Origin: Echeneis naucrates
Taxonomy: Eukaryota > Chordata > Actinopteri > Carangiformes > Echeneidae
DNA: 64,000 bases
Direction of reading: 5' to 3'
NCBI RefSeq assembly: GCF_900963305.1
Contig: NC_042520.1
Location: 6,544,170 to 6,608,169 of the forward strand
Under the pieces are notes generated by a model. That model was not told the origin of the DNA. It did no database searches and was given only the letters and a program-made list of their open reading frames with translations. How positions within the stretch are numbered: position 1 is the stretch's first letter; every line of letters starts with the position of its first letter. A program made the position numbers and the translations under genes. Shown piece by piece: positions 23,074-34,794 of this stretch.

Positions 23074-24859
23074 TCAGTCAAACTTAGTTATTGTTTCATT
23101 TTCTCCAGGCACGTGGACGCGATTGTGTATCTTGAATACATTTCTGACCCGGGAGAAAAATGACTTGCGTGGTTTTTTTGTTTTGCTGCATACCTCTTTT
23201 TGGGCCCGACTCTCTCTCCTCTTTCTTTCCCACTCCATCACCAGCTCCTGATCTCTTTCTATTTCTCGTTTTAGCCTCCACAGTTTAATCCTCCTATACT
23301 GCCTGCGCTTCAATTGTATGTCTGACTCTCTCAGTGAGATTCCTGAAACTGAAACAAGAGGATGATTGGTGAGTTTCATGAAGTATGTTGTGTAGTTGTA
23401 AATTGTTTTGTGTACAGATCAACGTGTGTGTGTGTGTGTTCTTACTGTTCAAGTTGATGAACCACTCGGCCTCGTAGGTTTTGTTGATTTCCCTGACAAC
23501 ATTCCTGTTCTGGATGTCAAACAGCCACATGTAGAGTCTGGAGACCAGGCTCATGTTTGGACTCTCCTCCTCTACATCCTCCTCCACCACCTCCTCACCC
23601 CTAAGCTCCTCCTCCTCCTCCTCTACCTCCTCCACTATCACCTCCTCACCCCTAAGCTCCTCCCCTTTACCCTTACCCTTCTCCTCTCTCCTTCTGTCCT
23701 TCTTCTCCTCCCTCTCCTCCTTCTTTCTCGCCTCCCTCTCCTCCTTCTCCTGTCTCTTTCTTTGCTTCTTGTCCTCCTTCTCTTCCCTCTCCTTCTTCTC
23801 CTCCTTCTCCTGTGTCTTTCTTTGCTTCTTGTCCTCCTTTTCCTGTCTCTTTCTTTCCTCCTTCTCTTCCCTCTCCTCCTTCTCCTGTCTCTTTCTCTCC
23901 TTCTTCTCCTCCTTCTCCTGTCTCTTTCTCTCCTTCTTGTCCTCCTTTTCCTGTCTCTTTCTTTCCTCTCTCTCCTCCTTCTCCTGTCTCTTCCTCTCCT
24001 TTTTCTCCTTCTCCTGTCTCTTTCTTTCCTTCTTCTCCTCCCTCTCCTCCTTTTCCTCTCTCTTTCTCTCCTCCCTCTCCTCCCTCTCCTCCCTCTCCTG
24101 TCTCTTTCTTTCCTTCTTGTCCTCCCTCTCCTGTCTCTTTCTCTCCTCCCTCTCCTCCTTCTCCTGTCTCTTTCTTTCCTCCCTCTCCTCCCTCTCCTGT
24201 CTCTTTCTCTCCTCCCTCTCCTCCTTCTCCTGTCTCTTTCTTTCCTTCTTCTCCTCCCTCTCCTCCCTCTCCTGTCTCTTTCTTTCCTTCTTCTCCTCCC
24301 TCTCCTCCCTCTCCTGTCTCCTTCTTTCCTTCCTCTCCTCCCTCTCCTGTCTCCTTCTTTCCTTCCTCTCCTCCCTCTCCTCTCTCCTTCTTTCCTTCCT
24401 CTCCTCCCTGTCCTCTCTCCTTCTTTCCTTCCTCTCCTCCCTCTCCCGTCTCTTTCTTTCCTGCCTCTCCTCCCTCAGTCTCTCCTTCTCACTCTTCTCC
24501 TCTTCCTCTCTACCTATCTCTCTCTCCTGCCAGGCCATAGAAGGTCCTCCATCTATACCAGCTGGTGGGTTTGCTGTTGGTCTGATGGGACCTCTGTCGA
24601 TGTTTTGACGGGACGAAGGGCCGGCCAATTCCTCCGTGAATATTTTAGACAGAACCAAAGGACTCTCACCCCTTTGTCTGATGTTATTTTGAAAAGCCAA
24701 GAGGCTGCGGCCCTGCCGGGTGGAGTCTGGCGGAGTATCTGCTGTTTCGAACAGATACTCGGGTGTCGCAGCTGTCTCCCTGTAATTCCTCCTTGGAAAG
24801 GAGGGAAGTAGATCTTGTGGAAACCAAGGTTTCGAAAGCGATCGTTGCACAGATGACAT
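23074..24859 (-). CDS. Lys/Arg/Glu-rich repeat protein, unrecognised family
   Basis: Two coding exons, 23446-24859 and 23074-23348, joined in phase 1, give 562 aa. Start chosen at MSSVQRSLSK: the longer upstream frame crosses a splice acceptor at 24894. Residues 1-110 are unique; 111-398 are imperfect repeats of about 10-12 residues built from RQEREEREERK; 399-435 are acidic; 436-562 form a distinct end including MWLFDIQNRNVVREINKTYE and the basic KKPRKSFFSRVRNVFK. The repeat would fold as a long single alpha-helix or coiled coil. No signal peptide or membrane segment. AATAAA (minus strand) is at 22981-22986. A likely 5' UTR exon ends at 25623. It sits between NITR blocks and is unrelated to them. 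Function unknown. Confidence 0.75.
23555..24529 (+). repeat. Polypyrimidine minisatellite of about 1 kb (coding on minus strand)
   Basis: The plus strand is almost pure C/T, built from units such as cctccctctcctgtctcttt with period near 30-36 bases. It encodes the charged repeat on the minus strand. Such strand-asymmetric tracts can form triplex (H-DNA) and change length by slippage. Confidence 0.9.
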
Positions 24860-24893
24860 GTTAATACTCTCACAGAAAACCGACGTTGATAAA

Positions 24894-25750
24894 CTGCAGA
24901 AACAAAAACACACAACATTTATTTCAACTATGATCACATGATTTTTGTCAAGACTTACACAGAGCAAACTCTTTACCTAAACTTTCATAAAATGGAATGA
25001 GACCAGAATGATTTTATTAAAAGTCATAAAGAAAAATGTGAAACAAGCTCCAATGCATGACTATTTCTTTATTGATATTCTGCTTACTACTGCAAATACT
25101 ACTACTAATAATAATAATAATAATATTATACCATACAAAGGATTTAATTGACATCAGTAGGCAGCACACTGAAAAATAAAGAGTCAATGAATTATATTTA
25201 GTAAATATGAGATATACAGGAAATATGATTTATAAAATGAACATTAGATGATCATCATGTTTGATTTTATTTGTTTTATTTTATTAAACTGCAGCATGAA
25301 ACTGCACAATTGTCACAGATGAGAGGACAAACTGTCCCGTCAAAGTGAAATGTACCTTTTTAGCACAAATACAACTTGAAAACAAGTGAAATGAAGTTTA
25401 AAAGTGAGGTTTTTGTTGTAAATGTCATTTTACATCCTCTAGCTTACACTTCGCCTTCACCCATCACATGCACATTCAGAGTTGTTCACAGCATAACTCA
25501 TGAAAAAAGTCTTTTATTTGACTTTAAAGTAAATTAACTTCTTTCCCAAAAAGTATTAGTGTGTTAAACAAAAATTAAGAAGTAAATAAAAAAAGTTTGG
25601 ACTCAGCAGCAGAGTGACTTACCTCTTCAAAGGTTGATGTGGGAAGAAGGCTGAACCTGAATCCTCCTGCAGTTCTCTTCTTCCTCCATTGTGATGTCAC
25701 AGTCAGCGGAACAGCAGCAGTTCTGCTTCTGATGTTCTGGTCTCAAAGGT
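24894..25750 (-). other. 5' intron and probable non-coding first exon of the charged-repeat gene
   Basis: An acceptor (tttctgcag, minus strand) lies at 24894-24902 and a consensus donor (GAG|gtaagt) at 25622. So a first exon likely runs upstream from 25623. The intron holds an (AAT)n microsatellite at 25087-25125. The upstream end of the exon cannot be set from sequence. Confidence 0.5.
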
Positions 25751-26159
25751 TCTACGAGAGGTCACTGCCACACAACTCTGAGCTGACAGGTTCAGCTGTG
25801 GTAACACAACACTGTGTCACCCAGTGCAGTGACAACAATAACAACAACAGCCACGGATTTAGTTACGGATAGCTCCATTCCAGTCGAGCTTCGGTGTTTA
25901 CATGCATTTAAAAGTCTTCTTAGTCGGACTATGCCAATAATTAGATTTTCTAAAGCTGCACGTAAACACACTGACTGTCCAAGCATGCCTCATTCATTTA
26001 GCTCTGTAGCTGTGCAGCAACCCCCCTGCAATGGCTCTGTGCCCCCCCTTAGAGAACCGCTGCAGTACAGATACATTGTAATTCCTGATTTGTTTCTCAA
26101 CTTTGTTGAAAACAAGCAAATAACAAAAACCCACAAAGGATAAAAGTAGAACATTCTTT
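25751..26159. other. Unassigned sequence, possible promoter of the charged-repeat gene
   Basis: Upstream of the presumed first exon. Contains an (aac)n stretch at 25835. No TATA box identified. Confidence 0.3.
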
Positions 26160-26460
26160 CATCTTCTACCACTTATCCATTTCCAGGTCGTGGGGGGTTC
26201 TGAAGCCAATCCCAGATGACTCTGGACGAGGGCGGGGTCACCCTGGACAGGTCACCAGTCCATCACAGGCCAACACACAGAGACAGACAGAGACCGACAA
26301 CCGCTCACAGTCAGACCTACGGACATGATGTCTTTGGACGGTGGGAGGAAACCAATGCAGGCACAGGGAGAACATGAAACCTCCCCAAAGAAAGGCCCCA
26401 GGTCTGGAAACAAACCCACAACCTTCTTGTTGTGAGGCAGCAGCACTCACCACGATGCAA
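26160..26460 (-). repeat. Teleost dispersed repeat, LINE-tail type (copy)
   Basis: Same family as 5565-5880. Here the tail (minus strand) reads ggataagtggtagaagatga, which is typical of RTE-like 3' ends. Confidence 0.6.
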
Positions 26461-27620
26461 CTGTGACCCATAAGATGATCTCTTCCATTCCAGCCTCATC
26501 ATCACCGATGCCCCCCCCCCCACATCAGTCACTTCATTATCAGCAGCAGAGCAGAACAGTCTTGAGGAGGTGTTTGTGGTCACTTGTTTCATTTGTTTTC
26601 AGAGTCCTGCTGACACACAGAAGCAAAACGGCACTCTTACAGTATCACAGAGACACATTCACCTGGAGGTGGTGAAAACTCTCTGAGGGTTTTCTTTTGC
26701 AGCAACATAATAAATGCAAAAGTGCTCAAAATGGATGAATCATGCTTGAAGCCATGTAGAGCAGAAGGACTCTCAGTAACAGTGACAGACACACAGTCCA
26801 GGACAACAGCACAAACTCTGAGCTGAAAAAGGACTAAAGTAAAGTGGAGGTATCTGTGTAGGAAACATGTGATGACTGACAATATATAAAGGTAAGAAAA
26901 AATGAACATGTATAGTAATAAATGTGTGATATATTTGTCAGATCACCACATTTCTAGTTCAACATAATGTTGACAACAACAATTGTCCAATGCAAAATGT
27001 TACATCCAGTCCCTGAACATAACACACAAACACGGTTACATACAAAGACAAAAAAAAAAAAAATTTAAATCAAATTATATAAAGTTGCATACTGAAACCT
27101 GCTTCATTACACGAGGCTCTTACTGTGTTCACACTGTTGTTGCCTCTGACACAAACACACACAAATAAACTCACATTCACAGCACTGATGAACAAACCAC
27201 ATGTGGAAACTTGGGCCTTGTGTCTGTGGTTTCAAACTAAGGTGTAAATACAAAGAGGCTTTTTCTTCCTCTCACGCTTTATGGTATCCACAGGAAACTG
27301 GGCTTTTACTGCTGCTATTTTAATAAAAAAAACATCAGCATTCCAGTTAATGTGAATAAAAATATCTCTGCAACAAACAGGAGATGTAAAAGGAGGCATG
27401 GAGACAAACACTTTCTCAGTAATGTTACATGGCAGCCATTTTTGCTCAGACCTTTTAACGGTTTGCTGCTCTCTGGTAGCTGCTGTCAGAGGGGGAGGTG
27501 CTCAGGAGGCTCTTTTACTGAGAGCAGCAGTTTGTACTGAGATGTTAAGTTTCATTATCAACACACAAGTTTGGCAGCCGGACGTAATGGATGAATATAT
27601 TCACATTTAAAATGAAGCAC
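26461..27620. repeat. NITR flank unit, diverged third copy
   Basis: Collinear with 9175-10165 and 35830-36820, but more diverged. Marks the start of the second NITR block. No gene. Confidence 0.6.
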
Positions 27621-27654
27621 TAAATCATTTGAAGATAGTTTGATTGGTTAAAAA

Positions 27655-27972
27655 CTAAAGCTGCATGTACTTGTAGTTATGTGTTTTTTTCTGGTCAGGT
27701 CTGTTGAGAGTGAAAAACTTGTGTGGTCGGTCAGAGGGGGAGAAATGTCCCACCTCAACCTGTGACTGTGACTGTAGCTGCTGCATGTGGCTTTGCTTGT
27801 TGTTCTCAAGGCAGACATGATGAATTGTACCTACAGCATCAAGTTTTCTCTCTTTGAGTCTATTAACATAAACATTTTTTTCTACAAGCAAAAGAAAGAA
27901 TGAAAGGAAGTTATGTGTGTGAGCAAAAGAACTCATTTTAATCCAAATGATGATTCCCTTCAGCTTGAACAC
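27655..27972 (-). other. Recurrent 105-codon frame downstream of A2
   Basis: The frame KLDAVGTIHHVCLENNKQSH...HNYKYMQL recurs at 46337-46633 and 61205-61522, downstream of D and F, and in diverged form at 41520-41900. On the sense strand an acceptor-like tgcttgtag precedes the NVYDNRLKERKLDAVG part (NVYVNRL here), followed by gtac. It could be a leftover tail exon of another IgSF receptor (NVYDNRL resembles a tyrosine motif) or plain intergenic sequence. The copy at 46337 differs in frame near its end. Confidence 0.3.
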
Positions 27973-29041
27973 AAAAAGTCATCTGTGGATCAGTCAAATG
28001 CTCTTTACAGTGTTGTGTTGTCCTTTTTAACTGGAGAGACACAGTGATGCTGATTTGTGCAAAATATTTTCTGTCCTGTTTTATTCATCTAAACAAACTG
28101 AACCTGCAAGAAGGCAATAGAAATCATTTGACCGGCTCTGTTTCCTTTTTTGTGTTTTTGCTTCTCTGGCTTCCTCCCAGTCCAGAGACATTCATCTTTG
28201 GATTAATATGTGACCTGAGTGTGAGTGTAATTGCTCGTCCTCCTTTATATGTCGGCCCTGATATCGACCATGGACCTCTTCAGAGTGTTTGCTCGCCCAT
28301 TGTCAGCTGCAATTGGCTCCAGCCCCCTTTCTGTAGGTCGCTCCCCACATCTCTACCACACCAACCTCTTTGTTAACCAGAAGACCAAAATGCACACAAG
28401 ATGTACAGACTGCTGTTATCTTGACTGATGCCAGACTGGTCTGTGATAACAGTTCAAATGGAAAAGCTAAAAACTTTTCTCTGGTGTGAATGAAATCATG
28501 AAGACATTCAAACACCAACACTGTTATTCTGTCCACCAGATGAAAATAATGAGCCTCATGGGTGACAAAGATCACATTTCATCGTTACAACTGGCCACTT
28601 CCTGGAAGATCTATCTTTACGTAGAGAAATTATTTTCTGTTGCATGTTTGCAAAATCATGAGCAGATGAGAAGAATTTAATTGTTAAAAATTAAACAGTA
28701 TGAGCGTAAATGTGTGCAGAGAACAATTTATTACTCTGTTTGGTTTTTTCAATGAAGCAGACACAAAACTAAAGAATTCAATCAGCATTAAGTGAAACAT
28801 TGTTACTAAAATCATGATGTGAAAAATAAAGTTGGATATAAAAAAATTCATGCCTGTAATTTTACCAGTTTCAAACACCAAACTGTGATCGGTGCTTTCA
28901 CTCATCATCCAGTGATTTATATGGAAAGTTTCAAATGTAGAAGAGTTCAAAATTATATTTTTGACAATATTACCAATCAGACAGATATAAAATAGCATTT
29001 TGGATCATATCTGCCGTTATACAGCACAAATACACATTCAT
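27973..29041. other. 3' flank of NITR A2
   Basis: Includes a degraded dispersed repeat (28180-28350, minus orientation) and the 3' untranslated part of A2, with AATAAA (minus strand) at 28727-28732. Matching sequence follows D (45271-46340) and F (60139-61200). Confidence 0.6.
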
Positions 29042-30806
29042 TCATTGATCCATCCCAAAAGCTCTCATAGCAGTGAAGGTCCTCTCTCTCTCTGCTGCTT
29101 TTGCATCCTTTAATGAACAACTTCCAGTTTTTATCACGCTGTAGATGGCAGAAGAATAAATCCATGCATCATTGTTCCCTCTCTGGAGAAATATATAGAG
29201 AAATGAAGGTGAAAAATCTGAATCTTCTTTTTTGTTCACACCAGTCCAACATTTAAATTCCTCACCTGTTGACTCGTCTGTTGTCGTCTGTTTTTGTGCA
29301 GGACAGCAGCAGCTGGAGCAGGAAACAGAAAATATATAGATATCAGTCAGTCAGGATGCAGGAGAGGTTTACTGATGGAAAGACAAGTATGATTTAGGTA
29401 TATTACCATTACAACAGTCACATTTGTTCTTCTCGTTGGTGAAAACGAAGATAAATATGACTATCAGACTTATGAGCAAGAGAACAGGCAGCAGATATGT
29501 AGTAAAAAGAACAGACGTCTCCGTCAACTTCTACTACCTTTGGAACAATCAGAAGTTTTCTTCTTCATATAAAACAGGAAGACAGTAACAATCAGAGCTG
29601 TAGCCAAAGTACCACATAACACCAACAGAAATGTGATCGTCCTCTGGAGATCCATCATGTTCTCTGAAATTATATATGGACCAAAGAAATAAAGTTCATT
29701 ATGATTTGATAGGATGTGAAGATAATAAAATTTTTGTAAAAATAGAATGTAAATAGAGTACATGTTACATCTAGAATGTCACTATGATATAAAAATATTC
29801 CACTTTTACCTTCAATTTCCAGTTTAGTCCCATTTCCAAATAAAATTTCTCCACACGTGGCCACAGCGCAGTAATGAGTCCCAGCATCAGAGGAGCTGAC
29901 GTTCTTGGAGAAGAAGTAATCACATTTCTGTGTGGACTCAGACTCAGGACTCTTTTTACAATGATCTCTATTGTTTCCATGAGCGTAAATGAAACTGGGA
30001 TGAGCTTCATCTGATCCAGCTCTGAACCAGTACACACTGTGATCTCCTGGACATGTTTTCTTCTCAGAGTCAAAGAGGACCGAACACTGAAGAGTCACTG
30101 AGTCTCCTGGACGGACTGGATCAGATGGAGGAAGCTGAAAGTTGGTGGTGATCTCAGGTTCTGCTCCTGACAAATATAATAAAATTATACATGAATTCAT
30201 GAACTCTATCGAATAAGTTCCTTGAGATGATTTGTAATTAAATTTTCATGTGTGTACCGTACTTTATTTACCTTTAACTCTCAGAAATGTTCCTTTTAAA
30301 AACTTCAGGTCAAGCTTTTCTGTATCTATACAGTAGTACATTCCAGTGTCACTTGACTCTATTTTGTTAATATGCAGCAGAAAAGTTCCAGGTTCTTGTT
30401 TGGCTGTAAAACGAGGACTCTCATTCACACCGTCATAATCAAATGAAAATGTTCCTCCCAAGATTTCAGGAAAGTTTCCAGAAACAAGTCGGATCCAAAA
30501 TAATGTGGTCTGCTTTGGGATCTGACTAGAATTCAGACGGGGACATGTCAACTTCACGTCTTCTCCAACACCAACAGTCTTCGTCTCAAAGATCATTTCA
30601 TCTGTGCATCCTAAAAATACCATTAAACAGATCAGGAATTAAAATCAGAGACAGAGGCACATATCTCTAGATCTAAACTGATACAAAAAGATTATTATCA
30701 AATTTGAAACGTAGACTTCAGAATACATTTTGAGAAAAGTTGACTTTATCTACTTACGTCCTGCTCTGAGGAAGAACAAAAGATGAAATATGATCAACAT
30801 TTTCAT
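29042..30806 (-). CDS. NITR gene A2: V-I-TM receptor with alternative tail
   Basis: Exons 30758-30806, 30272-30610, 29810-30166, 29538-29663, 29266-29312, 29042-29182 (352 aa). The V exon is the A type (PRLNSSQIPKQTTLFWIRLV) but with replacements such as HINKIESSDTG for HFHKMEPSDTG. The I exon is standard. The transmembrane exon has KKKTSDCSKG rather than TCDC. The two tail exons are of the second kind: AAAVLHKNRRQQTSQQ then a 46-residue end with WIYSSAIYSVIK. Tyrosines are present but not in a canonical ITIM (Ala at -2 of YSVI). Skipping the stranded exon at 29407-29527 keeps the frame. A and A2 therefore share V and I but not the cytoplasmic end. Confidence 0.9.
29407..29527 (-). pseudogene. 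Stranded second transmembrane exon in A2
   Basis: Encodes LLPVLLLISLIVIFIFVF then TNEKNKCDCCN and a good donor (AATG|gtaat). Its 5' side is fused only ten bases after the donor of the preceding transmembrane exon, so no acceptor is possible and it should be skipped. Equivalent relics: 44786-44905 in D and 59653-59773 in F; D has one T fewer in a T-run. Confidence 0.75.
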
Positions 30807-31440
30807 GTTAATCCACTTAAGACAGCAGTTATTTTAAACTCTGTTGAAGATGATTTCCCTTAATGTAGTCGTATGAAGGGGAGGGAACAATATGAGAGCA
30901 ATCTGATTGGTCAGTCATTACACTGGTGTCTCTCTGTGCCACCACAGTGGAAATATTATCACTATCTTTCCTGTCTAAACACAAAAAACAACCCTGAAAA
31001 CAAACTTTTTTTCATGGTGGGTTTCTGTAACTGGCTCTGAAAGTTCACTCAGCTGCTGATGAGATATGCTGCAAATAGTGAATTTGCAATCATCTACAAC
31101 ATTTTAGTTTAAGTGTAGGTCATAATTAATTGCAGTTTTTTATATTTTTCAATAAAAATATGACATATTTTTAAAAATAAACTCGGACACCACCAGCCAC
31201 GTGTCAGTTTTACCAAATGTGGATAAATTTCAGAAAATGTGTGCCTTTGAGTCATGAATAGACAATATGACACAACACTGCATATTTCTGCGTTGTTCAT
31301 CTTGTGTGTGCGTTAATTCACTTTCCATGAGAGATAAAATGTACAGCAGGTGCAATTTGTTTGTGCTTCACAGGTTTTGTCCCTCTCACATGTCGACATG
31401 ATATTATCAGTAATGCCTTTTTGTCCCAAAGTCTGATCCA

Positions 31441-31686
31441 TTAAACCAAACACAGCTCATGATCACATCCAAAGAAGTTTATCGGCACGTTTAAACATGA
31501 GATCAATGAAACAAAAGGTTCAGCAGCATTTTTGTTTGAGGTTGTTGAGAAAAGAATGATGATAAAAAAAAGTCTTTGTGTTTTTCCTGACATTGTTTGA
31601 TTCGACCTCTCTGAACTGTGAGGATGTGAGCACTGAAATGACAGATCCTCATCCGACTGTTGCTTTTGTTGTTCAACTGCAGACAA
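31441..31686 (-). other. Recurrent 81-codon open frame upstream of A2
   Basis: Copy of the unit at 4837-5082; a few base differences only. Not supported as a gene. Confidence 0.3.
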
Positions 31687-31739
31687 GATACATCTTCATA
31701 TCTAAGTGATTCACAAAGGCAGTGGAGCCATCGTCAATT

Positions 31740-33003
31740 TCCTGTGAAGCAGCCAATCCAGATGCACCACATCATCAGTGATGCCCCTCCCACACATCAG
31801 TCACTTCAGCATGAAGAGCAGAGCGGACAGACTTGGGGAGGTTTCTGTGGTCACAACATCCATCCTCTGTAGTCTCTTCAGTTATTTTCAGAGCGCTGCT
31901 GAAACGCAGAAGCAGAACACATTCAGCTGGAGGTGCTGAAAACTTTCTGGGATTTTTCTCTTCCAGTAACATCATAAAGACACCAAAGTGCTCAACATGA
32001 ATAAATCCTGTTTGATGCCATGAACAACAGTGGAAAGACTCTAATATCGTGACAGAAACACTTTCCAGGACAACAGTACAAATTCTGCCCTCAAAAATGT
32101 AAAAGTAGAGCAGAAGTATCTGTGTATGACACCAATGAAAGCTGAAAATATCTTCATTCATCTTCTAACGCTGTTTCCAGGTCGCTGTGGTGCTGGAGTC
32201 AGTCCAGGTCACACTGGGTGAGGGAGGGGTCACCCTGGACAGGTCACCAGTCCATCACAGGGCCGACACACAGAGACAGACAGAGACCAACAACCACTCA
32301 CACTCACACTCAGACCTACGGACCATTTAGAGTCAGCAGTTAACCCAAACATGATGTCTTTGGACGGTGGGAGGAAACCCACACAGGCACGTTCAGAAAG
32401 GCCCCAGGCCGGGAACCGAACCCACAACCTTCTTGTTGTGAGATAACAGCACTGTGCCGCCGTGCTGCCCGGCTGATCACATGTAGAGTAAATACATAGC
32501 AATATTTGGCAGATCACCACATTTTGGTTTTCAGCAAACATGAAGGTCCACAAATGATTGAGCCCATAATGATCCTGAAAACAATGATGTGTTTGTTCCT
32601 CGTTCAAAGAACAGACACAGACAGCTTCATGTGGAGAAGGATGGACTCATTTTTTATTTGTTTCCTCTTTCAGCTTTTCCCTGTTCGGGGTCACCACAGC
32701 AAGTCACCGTCCTTCCACTTAGATGATTTGATTTGGCTCCAGTTTTATGCCAGATGTCCTTCCTGACGCAGCCCAAACAATCACCTGGGCTTGGGACCGG
32801 CACAAGAGTACCACAGTGGGCGCCTTGTGGCTGGACTTCTTCGCCAGGGAATTGAACCCCGGTGTCCCGTATACCAAGTGAGCATACTCATCAGAAGGAT
32901 GGACTAATGATAACTCATTTAAAACAAAAACTTCGCAGTAAGTCGAGTCACATCATCAGCTTTATTAACTCAAAACAAATCCACTGTTTGGATTGTTAAT
33001 CTG
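31740..33003. repeat. Second-copy intergenic region between A2 and B2
   Basis: Same order as 5150-6406: flank block, LINE-tail repeat (32155-32480), second dispersed repeat (32660-32890), and the B2 poly(A) signal, AATAAA (minus strand), at 32961-32966. Confidence 0.7.
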
Positions 33004-34794
33004 TCACAAAGCTCTGACACCAGAATACACCGTCTCTTTCTCGGCTGCTTTTTCATTCCTTCTCTCCACTTTTCCAGCTTTCCTCCTGGTGAAGGTTGGA
33101 GCAGAATAAGTAAGTCGGTCCTCATCTCCCTGAGAAGATATATAATGAAGAAGGTTATGAGATTAATGATAATGATGGTGAGAGTTCAGAAAAAATCATA
33201 TTCAGGAAGAAGAAATGTTAGTAACTTATCCAGTTCTGTCTTTTCTCATGTATCTTACCTGCTGACTTCTCTGATCAGTGCTGACTGTTGCAGCATCTGC
33301 AGCTGTATAGAGTGAAGACGAGAGATGGTTACACAACGGACAAATGGAAATCAAGTCAGGTTGTCTTCAGCAAAATATGGTTTTGATATTTGATATTTTC
33401 TTTGATATTTAAGAAACTTCTACTACCTTTGGAACAATCACAAGTTTTCTTCTTCATATAAAACAGGAAGACAGTAACAATCAGAGCTGTAGCCAAAGTA
33501 CCACATAACACCAACAGAAGTGTGTTGGTCCTCTGGAGATCCATCATGTTCCCTGAAATTACGTATGAACCAAAGAAATAAAGTTCATTATGATTTGGTT
33601 GGATGTTAAAATATAAATAACTCCTGCGTTAAATAGGATTTAAATTCTACATTCTGAAATTAAACACAAAAATATGCCAATTGAACATTTATATAAGAAT
33701 ATTCTCCACTTACCTTCAATTTCCAGTTTATCAATCTCCAGTTTAGTTCCATTTCCAAATAAAATTTCTCCACACGTGGCCACAGCGCAGTAATGAGTCC
33801 CAGCATCAGAGGAGCTGACGTTCTTGGAGAAGAAGTAATCACATTTCTGTGTGGACTCAGACTCAGGACTCTTTTTACAATGATCTCTATTGTTTCCATG
33901 AGCGTAAATGAAACTGGGATGAGCTTCATCTGATCCAGCTCTGAACCAGTACACACTGTGATCTCCTGGACATGTTTTCTTCTCAGAGTCAAAGAGGACC
34001 GAACACTGAAGAGTCACTGAGTCTCCTGGACGGACTGGATCAGATGGAGGAAGCTGAAAGTTGGTGGTGATCTCAGGTTCTGCTCCTGGGAAATAAAAAC
34101 ACACAGTTAATTTACTGTGAAGTTATTGAAACATCTTCGTTTAAAGTCTAATATACATTAATCTGTTTCTATCTTAAAAAATAGGCCTTGACCTGAGGTA
34201 TTTGAAAATTAACTTGGGATAATTTCTGTTGTGATTTGGCACAATATAAATAAAAATCATTTCAAATGTGTTTGTCCTGTGTTTTATTTACCTTTAATTT
34301 TCAGAAATGTTCCCTTTATAACCTCCAAGTCAAGCTGTACTACTTTTACACAGTAGTACAGTCCAGTATCACTTTGGTCTGCTTTACTGATTTTCAAAGG
34401 AAATGTTTCAGGTTCTTCTTTTGCTGTAATTCGAGGAGTCTTTTTTGTACCATCATTATGAAATAAGTATGTTCTTCCCAAGAGTTCAGGCATGTTTCCA
34501 GAAACAAGCCGGATCCAAAAAAAGTTGGCATTGTAATCAGATATATGGCGAGGACAGGTCAACTGCACATCCTCTCCAACACCAGCAGTCTTCGTCTCAA
34601 AGATCAGATCATCTGTGCCTCCTGAAGAGAACATTATACAGCCGCAGACAGAGGTTGATCAATATAATTAATACAAAAAGACAAAACTGAAATTTTAAAC
34701 ATAGACTAAAAAATATATGTGAAAAATACTGATTCATCTACTTACGTCCTGCTCTGAGTAGCAACAGGAAATGTACTATTATCAACATTTTCAT
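33004..34794 (-). CDS. NITR gene B2: second copy of B
   Basis: Exons 34746-34794, 34292-34621, 33714-34085, 33427-33552, 33259-33302, 33004-33129 (348 aa). The V exon differs from B at only two bases, and both change an amino acid (DDLIF for DDRIF, FHNDG for FHYDG). The I exon carries KLEIDKLEIEG, so the extra five codons end in Asp rather than Glu. The intron after the transmembrane exon has about 20 bases more than in B (repeated gatattt). Tail with TVYSGV intact. Confidence 0.92.

Noticed and set aside
23408-24811. Long plus-strand open frames (up to 467 codons, Leu/Ser/Pro-rich) across the pyrimidine tract
   Set aside because: They are mirror images of the charged repeat. All frames stay open because the tract lacks stop codons; there are no plus-strand splice sites or homologies.
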